Shown: piece by piece, positions 42,453 through 52,239 of the stretch | Layout: each line of letters begins with the position of its first letter | Numbering within the stretch: position 1 is the stretch's first letter | From: an uncultured Bartonella sp. | GTDB taxonomy: Bacteria; Pseudomonadota; Alphaproteobacteria; Rhizobiales; Rhizobiaceae | NCBI RefSeq assembly: GCF_945285465.1 | Contig: NZ_CALYQK010000003.1 | Location: forward strand, 1-64,000 | Direction: 5' to 3' | Length of the DNA stretch: 64,000 bases | Notes under the pieces: generated by a model | Told to the model about the DNA's origin: nothing | Database searches by the model: none | Seen by the model: the letters and a program-made list of their open reading frames with translations, nothing else | Translations under genes and position numbers: made by a program

Positions 42453-42596
42453 TCATTTCGTTGCGTTATGAACACCATAGCCGTCTTTGCTGACGAATTC
42501 GTTGTTACCTGCACCCACCGAACCGATACCAGCAGCCACAAGAATGAATGTGAAAAGGGCTGTGACAGTCACCAGAGTGGCTCTCTTTGCAGACAT
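42453..42596 (-). CDS. 47-aa small secreted/membrane protein, uncharacterised
   Basis: MSAKRATLVTVTALFTFILVAAGIGSVGAGNNEFVSKDGYGVHNATK; GGAG 7 nt upstream of ATG; signal-peptide-like N-terminus; terminator downstream. Confidence 0.75.
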   Translation of the reverse strand: MSAKRATLVTVTALFTFILVAAGIGSVGAGNNEFVSKDGYGVHNATK

Positions 42597-42780
42597 TTTA
42601 TTCTCCGATCGAATGCAATTTTTTTGGTTATCAACGTGATTGATGTCATATAGCGAAGTAATTTTTTTTCAACAAACGCATGACGTTTTATCAGTGTTTT
42701 TCACATTTAAGGTAAAGAAAAATTAAATCTGTTGCACTTTAGCGACGAATGGTGCAGCTGAAAGCCACCTGGTGCTTTTG

Positions 42781-43650
42781 CTAATTTTCTTCAACAGCGA
42801 CGCTGATAGTTCGCCCCGAAACAAGGTGGACATTATCCGGTACCGGATCAAGTTTGATACGCACCGGTATGCGTTGGGCAAGGCGCACCCAGTTGAAGGT
42901 GGGGGCGACATTGGCAAGTAAACTGGCCGATTCTGAGCGCTCACGGTCTTCAATACCTGCGGCAAATCCTTCGACAACGCCGGTCAGCACAGTATTTGAA
43001 CCCATAATATGAATAGTTGCCCGATTGCCGACATGAATACGGTCAAGCTTGTTTTCCTCGAAATAACCGGAAGCATAAAAAGAATCAGTGTCAACAAGTG
43101 CTGTCACAGGTTTTCCGCGTGTAACATATTCTCCCGGCTGCAAGGAAAAATTGGTAATTTTACCGTTGACCGCCGCGCGCACGCTTGACCGTTCCAAATC
43201 GAGCTTTGCCGTATCAAGCTGCACACGCGCCTTGCGTAATGTTGCTGCCGTCTGCAATTCCTGCATCTCGGCTGTTTCAAGTTGCTGGCGCGTAATGGTT
43301 TTATCATCGAGTTTGCGGTTGCGCGCAAGGTCACGCTCTGCCTGATCGTGAGCCGCTTTTGCATTGTCAACCATGGCCTGAGCATCTTCAAGAGCCAATT
43401 TGAAACGTGCCTGATCTATCTGGAAAATAATATCGCCTTTTTTGACCGTCGCATTATCGACAACGAGAACGTCGGTAACAAAACCGGAAACATCAGGAGC
43501 AATACGCACAATATCGGCACTTATTTTACCATCGCGCGTCCATGGGTCATTCATGTAATAATTCCACAAATTCCAAAGCAAAAGTCCGGCGACCAATGCC
43601 ATGACAAGGGTAAAAAATATACGACCGGAATTGGCCATGAATTTGTCCAT
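42781..43650 (-). CDS. HlyD/EmrA-family periplasmic adaptor (AaeA-like)
   Basis: MDKFMANSGRIFFTLVMALVAGLLLWNLWNYYMNDPWTRDGKISADIVRIAPDVSGFVTDVLVVDNATVKKGDIIFQID. Confidence 0.93.
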   Translation of the reverse strand: MDKFMANSGRIFFTLVMALVAGLLLWNLWNYYMNDPWTRDGKISADIVRIAPDVSGFVTDVLVVDNATVKKGDIIFQIDQARFKLALEDAQAMVDNAKAAHDQAERDLARNRKLDDKTITRQQLETAEMQELQTAATLRKARVQLDTAKLDLERSSVRAAVNGKITNFSLQPGEYVTRGKPVTALVDTDSFYASGYFEENKLDRIHVGNRATIHIMGSNTVLTGVVEGFAAGIEDRERSESASLLANVAPTFNWVRLAQRIPVRIKLDPVPDNVHLVSGRTISVAVEEN

Positions 43651-43655
43651 GATTG

Positions 43656-43859
43656 TTAAATCCGTGTTACGATCAAAGAAAGAATGCTCAAAATAATGAA
43701 ATAGGTTGCTGCCGCAAAAAGCGCGTGGTGCCAGATGAACCGTTGCCACCTTTTACGCAAGATGAATTTTTGCAACGCGACATTCAGGAAATAGCTCACA
43801 AGAGCAAGAATTCCTATTGTCGGAATATAGACGCCATAAATGTCGATTTCCGGGTTCAT
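43656..43859 (-). CDS. DUF1656 small membrane protein (AaeX-like)
   Basis: MNPEIDIYGVYIPTIGILALVSYFLNVALQKFILRKRWQRFIWHHALFAAATYFIILSILS; between HlyD and FUSC genes. Confidence 0.88.
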   Translation of the reverse strand: MNPEIDIYGVYIPTIGILALVSYFLNVALQKFILRKRWQRFIWHHALFAAATYFIILSILSLIVTRI

Positions 43860-45946
43860 GAGTCATGTCCCTTGAATATCGCTGGCAAAACAGCTTTATA
43901 CGGTTTGGCATTAGCAAACAAATTTTGCCGCAAGCCGGTCAGGGCAAACGAAATTTTTTGGTGGTCTTCTGAATCGGGAAGGGCGGTAATCCAGTTCAAA
44001 GCATTATCGATTGTTTCAAGCAATTCTTTTCCATCCGGTTCGTCCGTGTTCTTTGCCTTGACGCGATAATAAAATGCCAGTTCGTCTAAAAGATTGCCGA
44101 TATTTTGCCGGCTTGTCGGGCCTTGTTGTTCTCTCAAAAATTGTAGTTCGATCGTATCGAGACCGACGCGGATATCTTTGAGAATGTCGCTCTGGCGCAC
44201 GCGCGAGTGCAGTGGAATGAGTGCATAACGCGGTGCAATCAGGCCGTAACGATCAAGCATACGATGAAGAAGCTCGTTATAGGTCTGGGTATTTGCCGGA
44301 TTTTCGGCGACATCAACTATATCGAGCCATGAAGCACGAATAAGGCGCAAGGCGCTCCATTCGGCACCGACAGAGCGCACAACACTCGCAGTAACAGCGG
44401 CGATGACAAAACCCAAAATCAATGCTGTGTTGATCTAAATGAAAATCAAGAAATCACCAATCATACGTGACTGCAATAACAACAGGTTGGGAAGATTGAC
44501 AGTCATTGTCATGCCCATGGCGAATTTGGAAGGAATAGCCATCATAATGCCGGCCGGAATAAGTACCAGTGCCAGACAAAGCATCAAGGGTAGATAGCCG
44601 TCAATGAAGGGAAGAATAGCAAATTGCAAAACAAAAGCAATAACAAGGACAATCAGAATTTGTTTGAGCATGCCGCGAATTGCCGGCACGGGGTCGTCTT
44701 TTGTGGCAAACAGACTGCTAAAAATCCCCGTCATCATGGCAGCGGTGCCACCTTGTGTCCATTCGGTCATACGCCACAAGGTGACGGTTATAAAAATGGC
44801 AAGAATGGCTGAAAGAGCGGAAAGAAAGGCAATGCCAAAGTCATAATGGGTTGAACGCACTTCTCCCAGAAAGTCGAAACGGTGCCAGCGCAATTTGTGT
44901 TGTGTGCCGTTTACAATATCGTTTCGCAAATGCAGACAATCCGAATAAATTTGCATAATATCGACAAGACGCATGGTCAAGTTGCGCGATATAAGATCGA
45001 TCCATTGTTTGGAGTGTTCCAAGTCTTCCAGTATGGACTGTTTTAGATTTTTTATATGCGAGATTTCGTTTGGCTGCATTGGCTCGCAGGTTTGTAGCCA
45101 TGCCGTTGTTTTTTCGATCAATTCATCGAGTTTGCTGCTATTGCTTTTGCCCCCACGTTCATCCCTGATCAAGTTGTTGCGCTGGTTAACAAGGTCGCTA
45201 CAGCTTGCCACCATCGGCAGGAGCGAAACCATGCGGTTTTGCAATGTGCGCATGGCATTGACGGTCGAGCGCAATGTCGATGCGTCATAAGTGACATGGG
45301 TGGTAAAGCTTCGCAAGTCCACCGCATCAATGGCGAGCTTCTGGCGGCTTTCCAATGCTTCTTCAGTGCTGCCTTGGCCGTTAATATTGATAATTGCAAG
45401 GTCGGCACTGTTTTTCAGCCATTTATCAATCCGGTTTGCCAGAACCGGCCCGGCATGGCGCGGAAAAATGAGACGCCCAACCATAGCGGCACAAATAATT
45501 CCGACACTGATTTCTTCAGCACGGCTTGTTGCATAATCAAAAACATCTTGCGGTTTATCGACAATCATAAAAGCGATAATACCGGCACTATAACCGGCAA
45601 GCATCGACACATAGGCGCGCGGTGTCCGGTCGAGCACACTAATAAAAAGACACCCGCCAAGCCATAAGGCCAAAGCCAGAGTTGTGAGCTCCGGTGACGG
45701 AATGAAAAGCGGTAACATAATGACAGTTGCCATTCCGCCGATCGCCGTACCAAGTAAACGGTAGAAAGCTTTGGAGGTGAGCGCGCCCGACAGGGGGTGG
45801 GCAACGATATAGACGGCTGTCATCGTCCAATAAGGATTGGGAAGGTCGCATAAAAAGGCTATATAGAGAGCCAGAGCCGCCGCGCCAAAAGTTTTTAGCG
45901 AGAAGACAACATCCCAAACTGTCGGTTGTTTTTCAACAATTGTCAT
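43856..45946 (-). pseudogene. FUSC-family transporter (AaeB-like), interrupted by in-frame TAG at 44435-44437
   Basis: MTIVEKQPTVWDVVFSLKTFGAAALALYIAFLCDLPNPYWTMTAVYIVAHP...GDFLIFI*INTALILGFVIAAVTASVVRSVGAEWSALRLIRAS...; same frame on both sides of the stop. Confidence 0.85.
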
Positions 45947-46217
45947 CAAATTTTTCAAACAAACACATAAAAGCGGGCAAAAAGATAAGATCTTTCTGCC
46001 CGGATTAACCACAACAAAGCTATTTTCTTGGCAAAATGCCAATTTGAACGCAAAGAGAATGGATACTTCCCTTCCATATCTAGAATTATTCCGGACGAGT
46101 TTCCAATCACCTTTTCGTAAAAACAGACTACGAATTTTGATTATATCGCTCTATTGTTTTGCTTGATTTTAAAGAACGTCTTCGAACGAGATGAAGGACA
46201 GAAGGAATAATAGTTTG

Positions 46218-46970
46218 ATGCGCGCCAATTATAAACTGCAACGGCTTTTTCTAAGTGAACCGTTGTCACTTGGTCAGGAAATTACGTTATCGGAACCACA
46301 GTCGCATTATCTGAAAAATGTTTTGCGCATGAAAGAGGGTGAAAGTCTGCTTGTGTTTAATGGGAGGGATGGCGAATGGCGTGGCGCAATTACTGCAATA
46401 AAAAAGAAAACCGTTTTTGTGCAAATCGTTGCCAAAGAGCGCGAACAACCCGAACCAACAGATTTGATTTATTGTTTTGCACCGTTAAAACATGCCCGTC
46501 TGGATTACATGGTTCAAAAAGCGGTCGAAATGGGTGCATCGGTTTTGCAGCCGGTGATGACACGTTTTACCCAGGCAACACGTCTGAATGAAGAACGGAT
46601 GCGGGCCAACATTATCGAGGCCTGTGAACAATGCGGTGTTTTGTCATTGGCCGATCTTCAAGCACCCCTTGCGCTACCCGACCTGTTACAACAATGGCAG
46701 CCCGCTCGTCATCTCATTTTTTGTGACGAGGCGGCAGATACCCAAAACCCGCTTGAAATCTTGAAAAAAATGTCATCGGCACCACTTGGTGTTCTTATTG
46801 GTCCGGAAGGTGGTTTCAGTGATGAAGAACGCACCATGCTTGGACAATTTTCTTTTGTTCATGCCATTCCGCTGGGGCCGCGAATTTTGCGTGCCGATAC
46901 GGCTGCAGTTGCCGCGCTGGCCGTTATCAATGCCACCCTTGGTGACTGGTGTGATAAAACGGGTACTTGA
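46218..46970 (+). CDS. rsmE: 16S rRNA (uracil-N3)-methyltransferase
   Basis: LQRLFLSEPLSLGQEITLSEPQSHYLKNVLRMKEGE; IGPEGGFSDEERTMLG; LGPRILRADTAAVAALAV. Confidence 0.95.
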   Translation: MRANYKLQRLFLSEPLSLGQEITLSEPQSHYLKNVLRMKEGESLLVFNGRDGEWRGAITAIKKKTVFVQIVAKEREQPEPTDLIYCFAPLKHARLDYMVQKAVEMGASVLQPVMTRFTQATRLNEERMRANIIEACEQCGVLSLADLQAPLALPDLLQQWQPARHLIFCDEAADTQNPLEILKKMSSAPLGVLIGPEGGFSDEERTMLGQFSFVHAIPLGPRILRADTAAVAALAVINATLGDWCDKTGT

Positions 46971-47030
46971 ACAGCAGGCTAAAACCGTACAATGATAAAA
47001 CACGAAAAAATCAGATGGAAAATGTGAGTT

Positions 47031-48404
47031 ATGGCGCGCGATATCAATGATGACACAGCAATTAACGGTTTTGAAGATTTGGTAGATTATCTTGCCGGTG
47101 GTTCAAAAAACGCTGAAAAATGGCGTATTGGTACCGAACATGAAAAATTTCCGTTTTTCCTCGAAGGTAACCGCCCTGTGCCTTATAATGGCAGACGAAG
47201 TATACGCAAACTTCTTGAGGGTATGCAAAACATGCTGGGCTGGGAACCTATCATGGACGAAGGCAACATTATCGGTCTTGTCGAGCCGACCGGTGCGGGA
47301 GCCATTTCGCTCGAGCCCGGTGGACAGTTCGAGCTGTCGGGTGCGCCGCTTAAAACAGTTCATCAAACCTGTCGCGAGGTCAATGCCCATCTGGCACAAG
47401 TCAAAGAAATAGCTGAACCGCTTGGCATCAGATTTCTAGGGCTTGGTGCCAGTCCAAAATGGCGCTTGGACGAAACGCCGAGAATGCCGAAGTCGCGCTA
47501 CCGGATCATGGCAAATTACATGCCGAAAGTGGGGCGTTATGGCCTTGATATGATGTATAGAACCTGCACAATTCAGGTTAATCTCGATTTTTCATCCGAA
47601 AGTGATATGCGCCGCAAAATGCAGGTTTCGATGAAATTGCAATCAATTGCCACAGCGCTGTTTGCCACTTCGCCCTTTAGCGAAGGAAAGCCCAATGGCT
47701 TCATGTCATGGCGGTCGGAAATATGGCGCGACACCGATAATCGCCGCTCCGGCGTGCTGCCTTTCGTTTTCAACGAAAATTTCGGTTTTGCCGATTATGC
47801 CGCATGGGCACTTGATATCCCGATGTATTTTATTGTTCGCGACGGCCATTATCATGATTGCACCAATATAACTTTTCGTCAGTTTATGGACGGGGCAATG
47901 AAAGGCGTGGTTGATGACTATCATGCCAATATGGGTGACTGGGTCAATCACCTGTCAACACTTTTTCCTGAAGTGAGGCTTAAACGTTTTCTGGAAATGC
48001 GTGGCGCTGATGGTGGCCCGTGGCGGCGCATTTGTGCGCTACCGGCGTTCTGGGTCGGGCTTCTTTACGACAAACAGGCACTTGACGAAGCTTATGACAT
48101 GACAAGGGACTGGTGTTATGAAGAAGTTCTGGCGATGCGCAATCGTGTTCCCGCACTGGGGCTAAAAACGCCGTTTCGCAACACCACCGTTTTAACTCTT
48201 GCCCGCGAGATTCTGGAAATATCACGCAAAGGTCTTGTCAACCGCCATCAATTGAATGCCAAAGGAAATGACGAGACATTGTTTCTTGACCCGCTTTTTG
48301 AAGTGGCAATGATTGGCAAATGCGATTCGGAACGTTTATTGTCGAAATATGACTCCATTTGGGGTGGTTCGGTTGATCCGGTGTTTTTAGAATATGCCTA
48401 TTAA
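47031..48404 (+). CDS. gshA: glutamate--cysteine ligase (plant/alphaproteobacterial type)
   Basis: WRIGTEHEKFPF, EGNIIGLVEPTGAGAISLEPGGQFELSGAPLKTVHQTC. Confidence 0.95.
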   Translation: MARDINDDTAINGFEDLVDYLAGGSKNAEKWRIGTEHEKFPFFLEGNRPVPYNGRRSIRKLLEGMQNMLGWEPIMDEGNIIGLVEPTGAGAISLEPGGQFELSGAPLKTVHQTCREVNAHLAQVKEIAEPLGIRFLGLGASPKWRLDETPRMPKSRYRIMANYMPKVGRYGLDMMYRTCTIQVNLDFSSESDMRRKMQVSMKLQSIATALFATSPFSEGKPNGFMSWRSEIWRDTDNRRSGVLPFVFNENFGFADYAAWALDIPMYFIVRDGHYHDCTNITFRQFMDGAMKGVVDDYHANMGDWVNHLSTLFPEVRLKRFLEMRGADGGPWRRICALPAFWVGLLYDKQALDEAYDMTRDWCYEEVLAMRNRVPALGLKTPFRNTTVLTLAREILEISRKGLVNRHQLNAKGNDETLFLDPLFEVAMIGKCDSERLLSKYDSIWGGSVDPVFLEYAY

Positions 48405-48641
48405 AAGATCATCTTCTGATTCATTTTCAGCGTCATCAAGCCGAGTTTAGTTGCGCAATTTTGGCCAATTCTATTTTACAATAATTGGTGGTAATGAACA
48501 ATTTAACTGAAAAGTGAAGATTTTTAATAAATATTTGTGATTTCTTTAGCAAAAGGAAAACTTTACTAAATTTACTCTGTTGTTGATCGTTATAATTTCC
48601 CATATCAATATTGAGTGATTAAATGAGGAAAGGGATTTTCA

Positions 48642-49730
48642 ATGCATCATGTCGATATTCCGTCAATGTCGGATTTTAATAAACTGCGAGAGGTGAGGGC
48701 TGATGCATGTGTGTCAATTTACTTGCCGACAACCCCGATTACTTCCGAGATTGGTGCTTGCAAGATCGAATATGCCAATCAGATAAAGGAAGCGCTGGCG
48801 CAATCACAGTCGTTAACGGATAAACGGCGTCTGGCAAATTTGGAAGAGTTGCTGACCGGTCTTTCCAACTATGAAGAATTCTGGCTGAAACAGGCGCGCA
48901 GTCTTGCGGTACTGGCAACACCCGACCGTATATGGACTTTCCGTCTGGCCAACCGGTTGAAGTCATTTGTCGAAGTTGCTGACCGCTTTATGTTGAGTCC
49001 GCTTTTACGGTCGATTACTTTTGCCCATACAGCCCATGTCATTGTTATTTCAGAATCGACCGCGCGGCTTATCGAAATTGCCAGCGACATCGAGCCCTAC
49101 GAGGTAAAGGTGCCCGATATGCCGAAAGACATGAATAGTGCTGTAGGGACGGGTAACGAGAAAATCAGTTCCAATACGACCGGTCGTTTGGTGCAATATT
49201 GCCGTCTTGTCGATTCAGCGTTGCGCCGTTATCTGACAAGGACAGAGATTCCGCTTATTGTCGCAGGCAGTGAAGCGGCAATCAATGCATTCCGTTCCGT
49301 CTATAGCGGAAACAACCTTATTGGCGAAATATCCAATGCCGGCCTTGATCGCGCCAATCCAACGGAAATCGGCGAACTCGCCCGTCCGGTTCTTGACCGC
49401 TATTATGAGCGGCAGGTGGCCGATATTCGCTCACGCTTCGAGCGCTTGACCGCAGAGGGACGCACGACAACCGATATTGCGCTCGCAGCTCGTGCTGCCA
49501 CATTCGGACAGATTGACACTTTGTTGGCTGATATGGATGACATGATCCACGGTACAATCGACGAGGAAACCGGTGCCGTAAGCTTTGGCAAAGAAGGGCC
49601 GGAAACCTATAATGTTGTTGATGAAATCGCCAGTCGTGTTCTGGCAAATGGTGGTCGTGTGCTTGCGGTGCGCAAGAGCGATATTCCAAATAACCAGTCA
49701 TTGGCGGCAATTTTCCGCTTCAGAATTTAG
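48642..49730 (+). CDS. baeRF-like protein (bacterial archaeo-eukaryotic release factor fold family)
   Basis: ADACVSIYLPTTPITSEIGACKIEYANQIKEAL; C-terminus NGGRVLAVRKSDIPNNQSLAAIFRFRI. Confidence 0.6.
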   Translation: MHHVDIPSMSDFNKLREVRADACVSIYLPTTPITSEIGACKIEYANQIKEALAQSQSLTDKRRLANLEELLTGLSNYEEFWLKQARSLAVLATPDRIWTFRLANRLKSFVEVADRFMLSPLLRSITFAHTAHVIVISESTARLIEIASDIEPYEVKVPDMPKDMNSAVGTGNEKISSNTTGRLVQYCRLVDSALRRYLTRTEIPLIVAGSEAAINAFRSVYSGNNLIGEISNAGLDRANPTEIGELARPVLDRYYERQVADIRSRFERLTAEGRTTTDIALAARAATFGQIDTLLADMDDMIHGTIDEETGAVSFGKEGPETYNVVDEIASRVLANGGRVLAVRKSDIPNNQSLAAIFRFRI

Positions 49731-49828
49731 CTGTAAGCGAATTTTGCTGTGAATACCGCAGCAAATAGGCCGGTCTTTTTATAAAACAGGCGCAAGCTGA
49801 CAATTTCAACAGTCTTGCAATAACGGAT

Positions 49829-49859
49829 AAGCCCGAAACGAAAAATCGTTTCGGGCTTT
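49829..49859. terminator. bidirectional terminator hairpin
   Basis: AAGCCCGAAACGA-AAAA-TCGTTTCGGGCTT between convergent genes. Confidence 0.7.
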
Positions 49860-49888
49860 ACTGCAGCTTTGATTGTCGCATAAATTTT

Positions 49889-50698
49889 TCAACCGCGGGT
49901 GCGGTTTTGCCCGTCTTTGGCCGGTTTAAAGCTTGGGTCGAGAGACAGTGCCTTTGTATAGGAAGCATAAGCTCTCTTTTTGTCGCCGCGATGTTCATAA
50001 ACCATCGCCTGGTTTGACCAGCTTTCAGCAACATTACCGTCCAGTCGAATGGCAGCATTAAAATCGTCGAAAGCATTGTCCCAGTCACCCAGAGCAGCAT
50101 AAGAAAGACCACGCCCGTTATAAGGAGCCGGTGCATTGGGTTGCCGGGATAAAGCGGCACCAAAATCGGCAATAGCTTGTTGCTGGTCGCCACGCGCTTG
50201 TTCAATCAGCGCACGATTGTGCCATGCCCGCCCGTCTGTTGTGCCAGCCTGGATGGCACTGTTAAAATCATTATAGGCAAGATCGGGCTTGCCGCTTAAA
50301 CGATAGACATTCCCACGCCCGATTAATGCTACATCGTAATTTGGATTGATTTGCAAAGCGCGGTTATAATCGGCAAGTGCCGCCGACATATTGCCCATAT
50401 TGCGGTAAATCAAGGCACGGTTGGCATAGGCATTATAAAAATTCGGGTTAAGCTGGATGGCTGTCGTAAAATCAGCAATTGCTTCCTTGTTCCGTCCGGC
50501 CCGTCCATAAGCCGAACCACGTACATTATAGCCGACAGGATTGCGCGGGTTAGCATTGATAACTGCCGTCAGTGACGAAATATTCTCGTGCGAGCCTTGT
50601 GCCACATCTTCAGGATCAAGCACATTGTTGTTTGTGGTGCATCCTGCCATGACGATAGCACCGACAAGAAAAAAAGCAGACAATTTCAATTTTTTCAT
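49889..50698 (-). CDS. tetratricopeptide-repeat lipoprotein
   Basis: MKKLKLSAFFLVGAIVMAGC lipobox; repeated GxAYGRAGRNKEAIADFTTAIQLNPNFYNAYANRA units. Confidence 0.93.
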   Translation of the reverse strand: MKKLKLSAFFLVGAIVMAGCTTNNNVLDPEDVAQGSHENISSLTAVINANPRNPVGYNVRGSAYGRAGRNKEAIADFTTAIQLNPNFYNAYANRALIYRNMGNMSAALADYNRALQINPNYDVALIGRGNVYRLSGKPDLAYNDFNSAIQAGTTDGRAWHNRALIEQARGDQQQAIADFGAALSRQPNAPAPYNGRGLSYAALGDWDNAFDDFNAAIRLDGNVAESWSNQAMVYEHRGDKKRAYASYTKALSLDPSFKPAKDGQNRTRG

Positions 50699-50920
50699 GG
50701 CGTATGATCCTATTTTAATCAATTGCCGACACGAAATCCGGCATAATAAGCAATGAAACGAGCAATGAAGCGAATACAAAAAAGTGGAGATGCACAAAGC
50801 ATTTCCACTTAACAGGGTGAAAACGAATTTTTCAACACCTGAACGATTCCCGAAGCAGGGAAGGCCATTCAAGGCAAAGCAACCTTGGCATGGCAAAAGT
50901 TTTCAGTAAAATTGCGGATA

Positions 50921-51148
50921 TTAGTGGGCTGCACCGCGCCCGCTTACCAGCCCTTCACGTTGCGCGCGCTTACGTGCCAATTTGCGGGCACGACGGACGG
51001 CTTCCGCCTTTTCACGAGCACGCTTTTCAGACGGCTTTTCATAATGGCCACGCATCTTCATTTCACGGAAGATGCCTTCACGTTGCATTTTCTTTTTCAG
51101 CGCACGGAGCGCCTGGTCAACATTATTATCGCGAACGAGTACTTGCAC
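50921..51148 (-). CDS. rpsU: 30S ribosomal protein S21
   Basis: [56 protein letters not shown]. Confidence 0.97.
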   Translation of the reverse strand: MQVLVRDNNVDQALRALKKKMQREGIFREMKMRGHYEKPSEKRAREKAEAVRRARKLARKRAQREGLVSGRGAAH

Positions 51149-51461
51149 GTTTTTTCCTGCTTTGTTTTTACTATGTTAGTTAAATAGGGTTACCCCAAAA
51201 ACCTACGCTTGAAAAGCGCAAGATTTCAAATGGTTGCGGTGCCAATACCACATAAAAGGCACACTTGTCTATATAGCTTTTATAAAAGCTGTTGTTTTTA
51301 CCAAAAATCATCAACTTATGCCGGTTATCTTCCCTAAAATGCCAAACAAAAAGTTTTGATGGCAAAATAGTTCTCATAAAAAAATCACTAAAATACTATT
51401 ATGATCATTCTTTGACCGGCAAAAGGTCATTTTGTTGCAAGCCCGTGTTTTCTCACAAAAT

Positions 51462-51935
51462 CTAGGATGCTTTGGGCGGCACCATAGCTATTGTAATCCA
51501 GTCGGCTGTCAAAGCGGGTTTTTTCACATTTTCGATTTCCAATGTAACGGCATAATGAAAGACAATGCGTCCGGATGGACGAATTTCGGCATCGCTCAAG
51601 ACAAAACGGGCACGCACCTTGGTGCCAGTTTTTACCGGATTCATCAAGCGCACTTTGTCGAAGCCATAATTGATGCCCATTGTTGTGCCTTCAAGCTCCG
51701 GAAGGGCTTCATAAGCCAGAGTAGACAGCAGCGACAATGTCAAAAATCCATGGGCAATTGTGCCGCCAAAGGGCGTTTCCCTGGCTCTGTTCTCGTCAAC
51801 ATGGATCCATTGATGGTCGTCGGTGGCATCGGCAAACTGGTTAATCATTTCCTGTGTGACCGTGCGCCAGCTGGAAATGCCGACCTCTTTGCCGATGGAA
51901 GCGGGAATATCGTCTACTGTCACTTTGCCTGCCAT
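51462..51935 (-). CDS. MaoC family dehydratase
   Basis: MAGKVTVDDIPASIGKEVGISSWRTVTQEMINQFADATDDHQWIHVDENRARETPFGGTIAHGFLTLSL. Confidence 0.93.
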   Translation of the reverse strand: MAGKVTVDDIPASIGKEVGISSWRTVTQEMINQFADATDDHQWIHVDENRARETPFGGTIAHGFLTLSLLSTLAYEALPELEGTTMGINYGFDKVRLMNPVKTGTKVRARFVLSDAEIRPSGRIVFHYAVTLEIENVKKPALTADWITIAMVPPKAS

Positions 51936-52239
51936 AAGCGTTCTCCTTGTCATCAACCCTGTTTTCACCAACCATCTTGGGCCGCAGGGCAATTTATTTG
52001 TCAGGTTGACTGCATCTATATAGATCAAAAAAGCATGGTGCAAATTTTTGTTAGGTTTTAAGCCGATTTTGCCGGTGGGACATTGAGTTAGATAATGACA
52101 AAGCTTGCAATTAGTGGCACATATTATTACGGCTCACTCGAAAAACAAAATGGCTAACGATTGGTCAAGCGTGTCGGCAAAGAACAGTTTTTATGAATGA
52201 TCGAATTGACCATATCTTTTATCCGGAGAAATTTTTGAA

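Noticed and set aside
42432-42653. 73-aa plus ORF MPNYSTNSFRCVMNTIAVFADEF...
   Set aside because: It is the exact antisense of the better supported 47-aa minus-strand sORF.
49889-50698. Periodic sequence resembling a tandem repeat
   Set aside because: Explained by degenerate TPR units in a lipoprotein; DNA-level identity is low.
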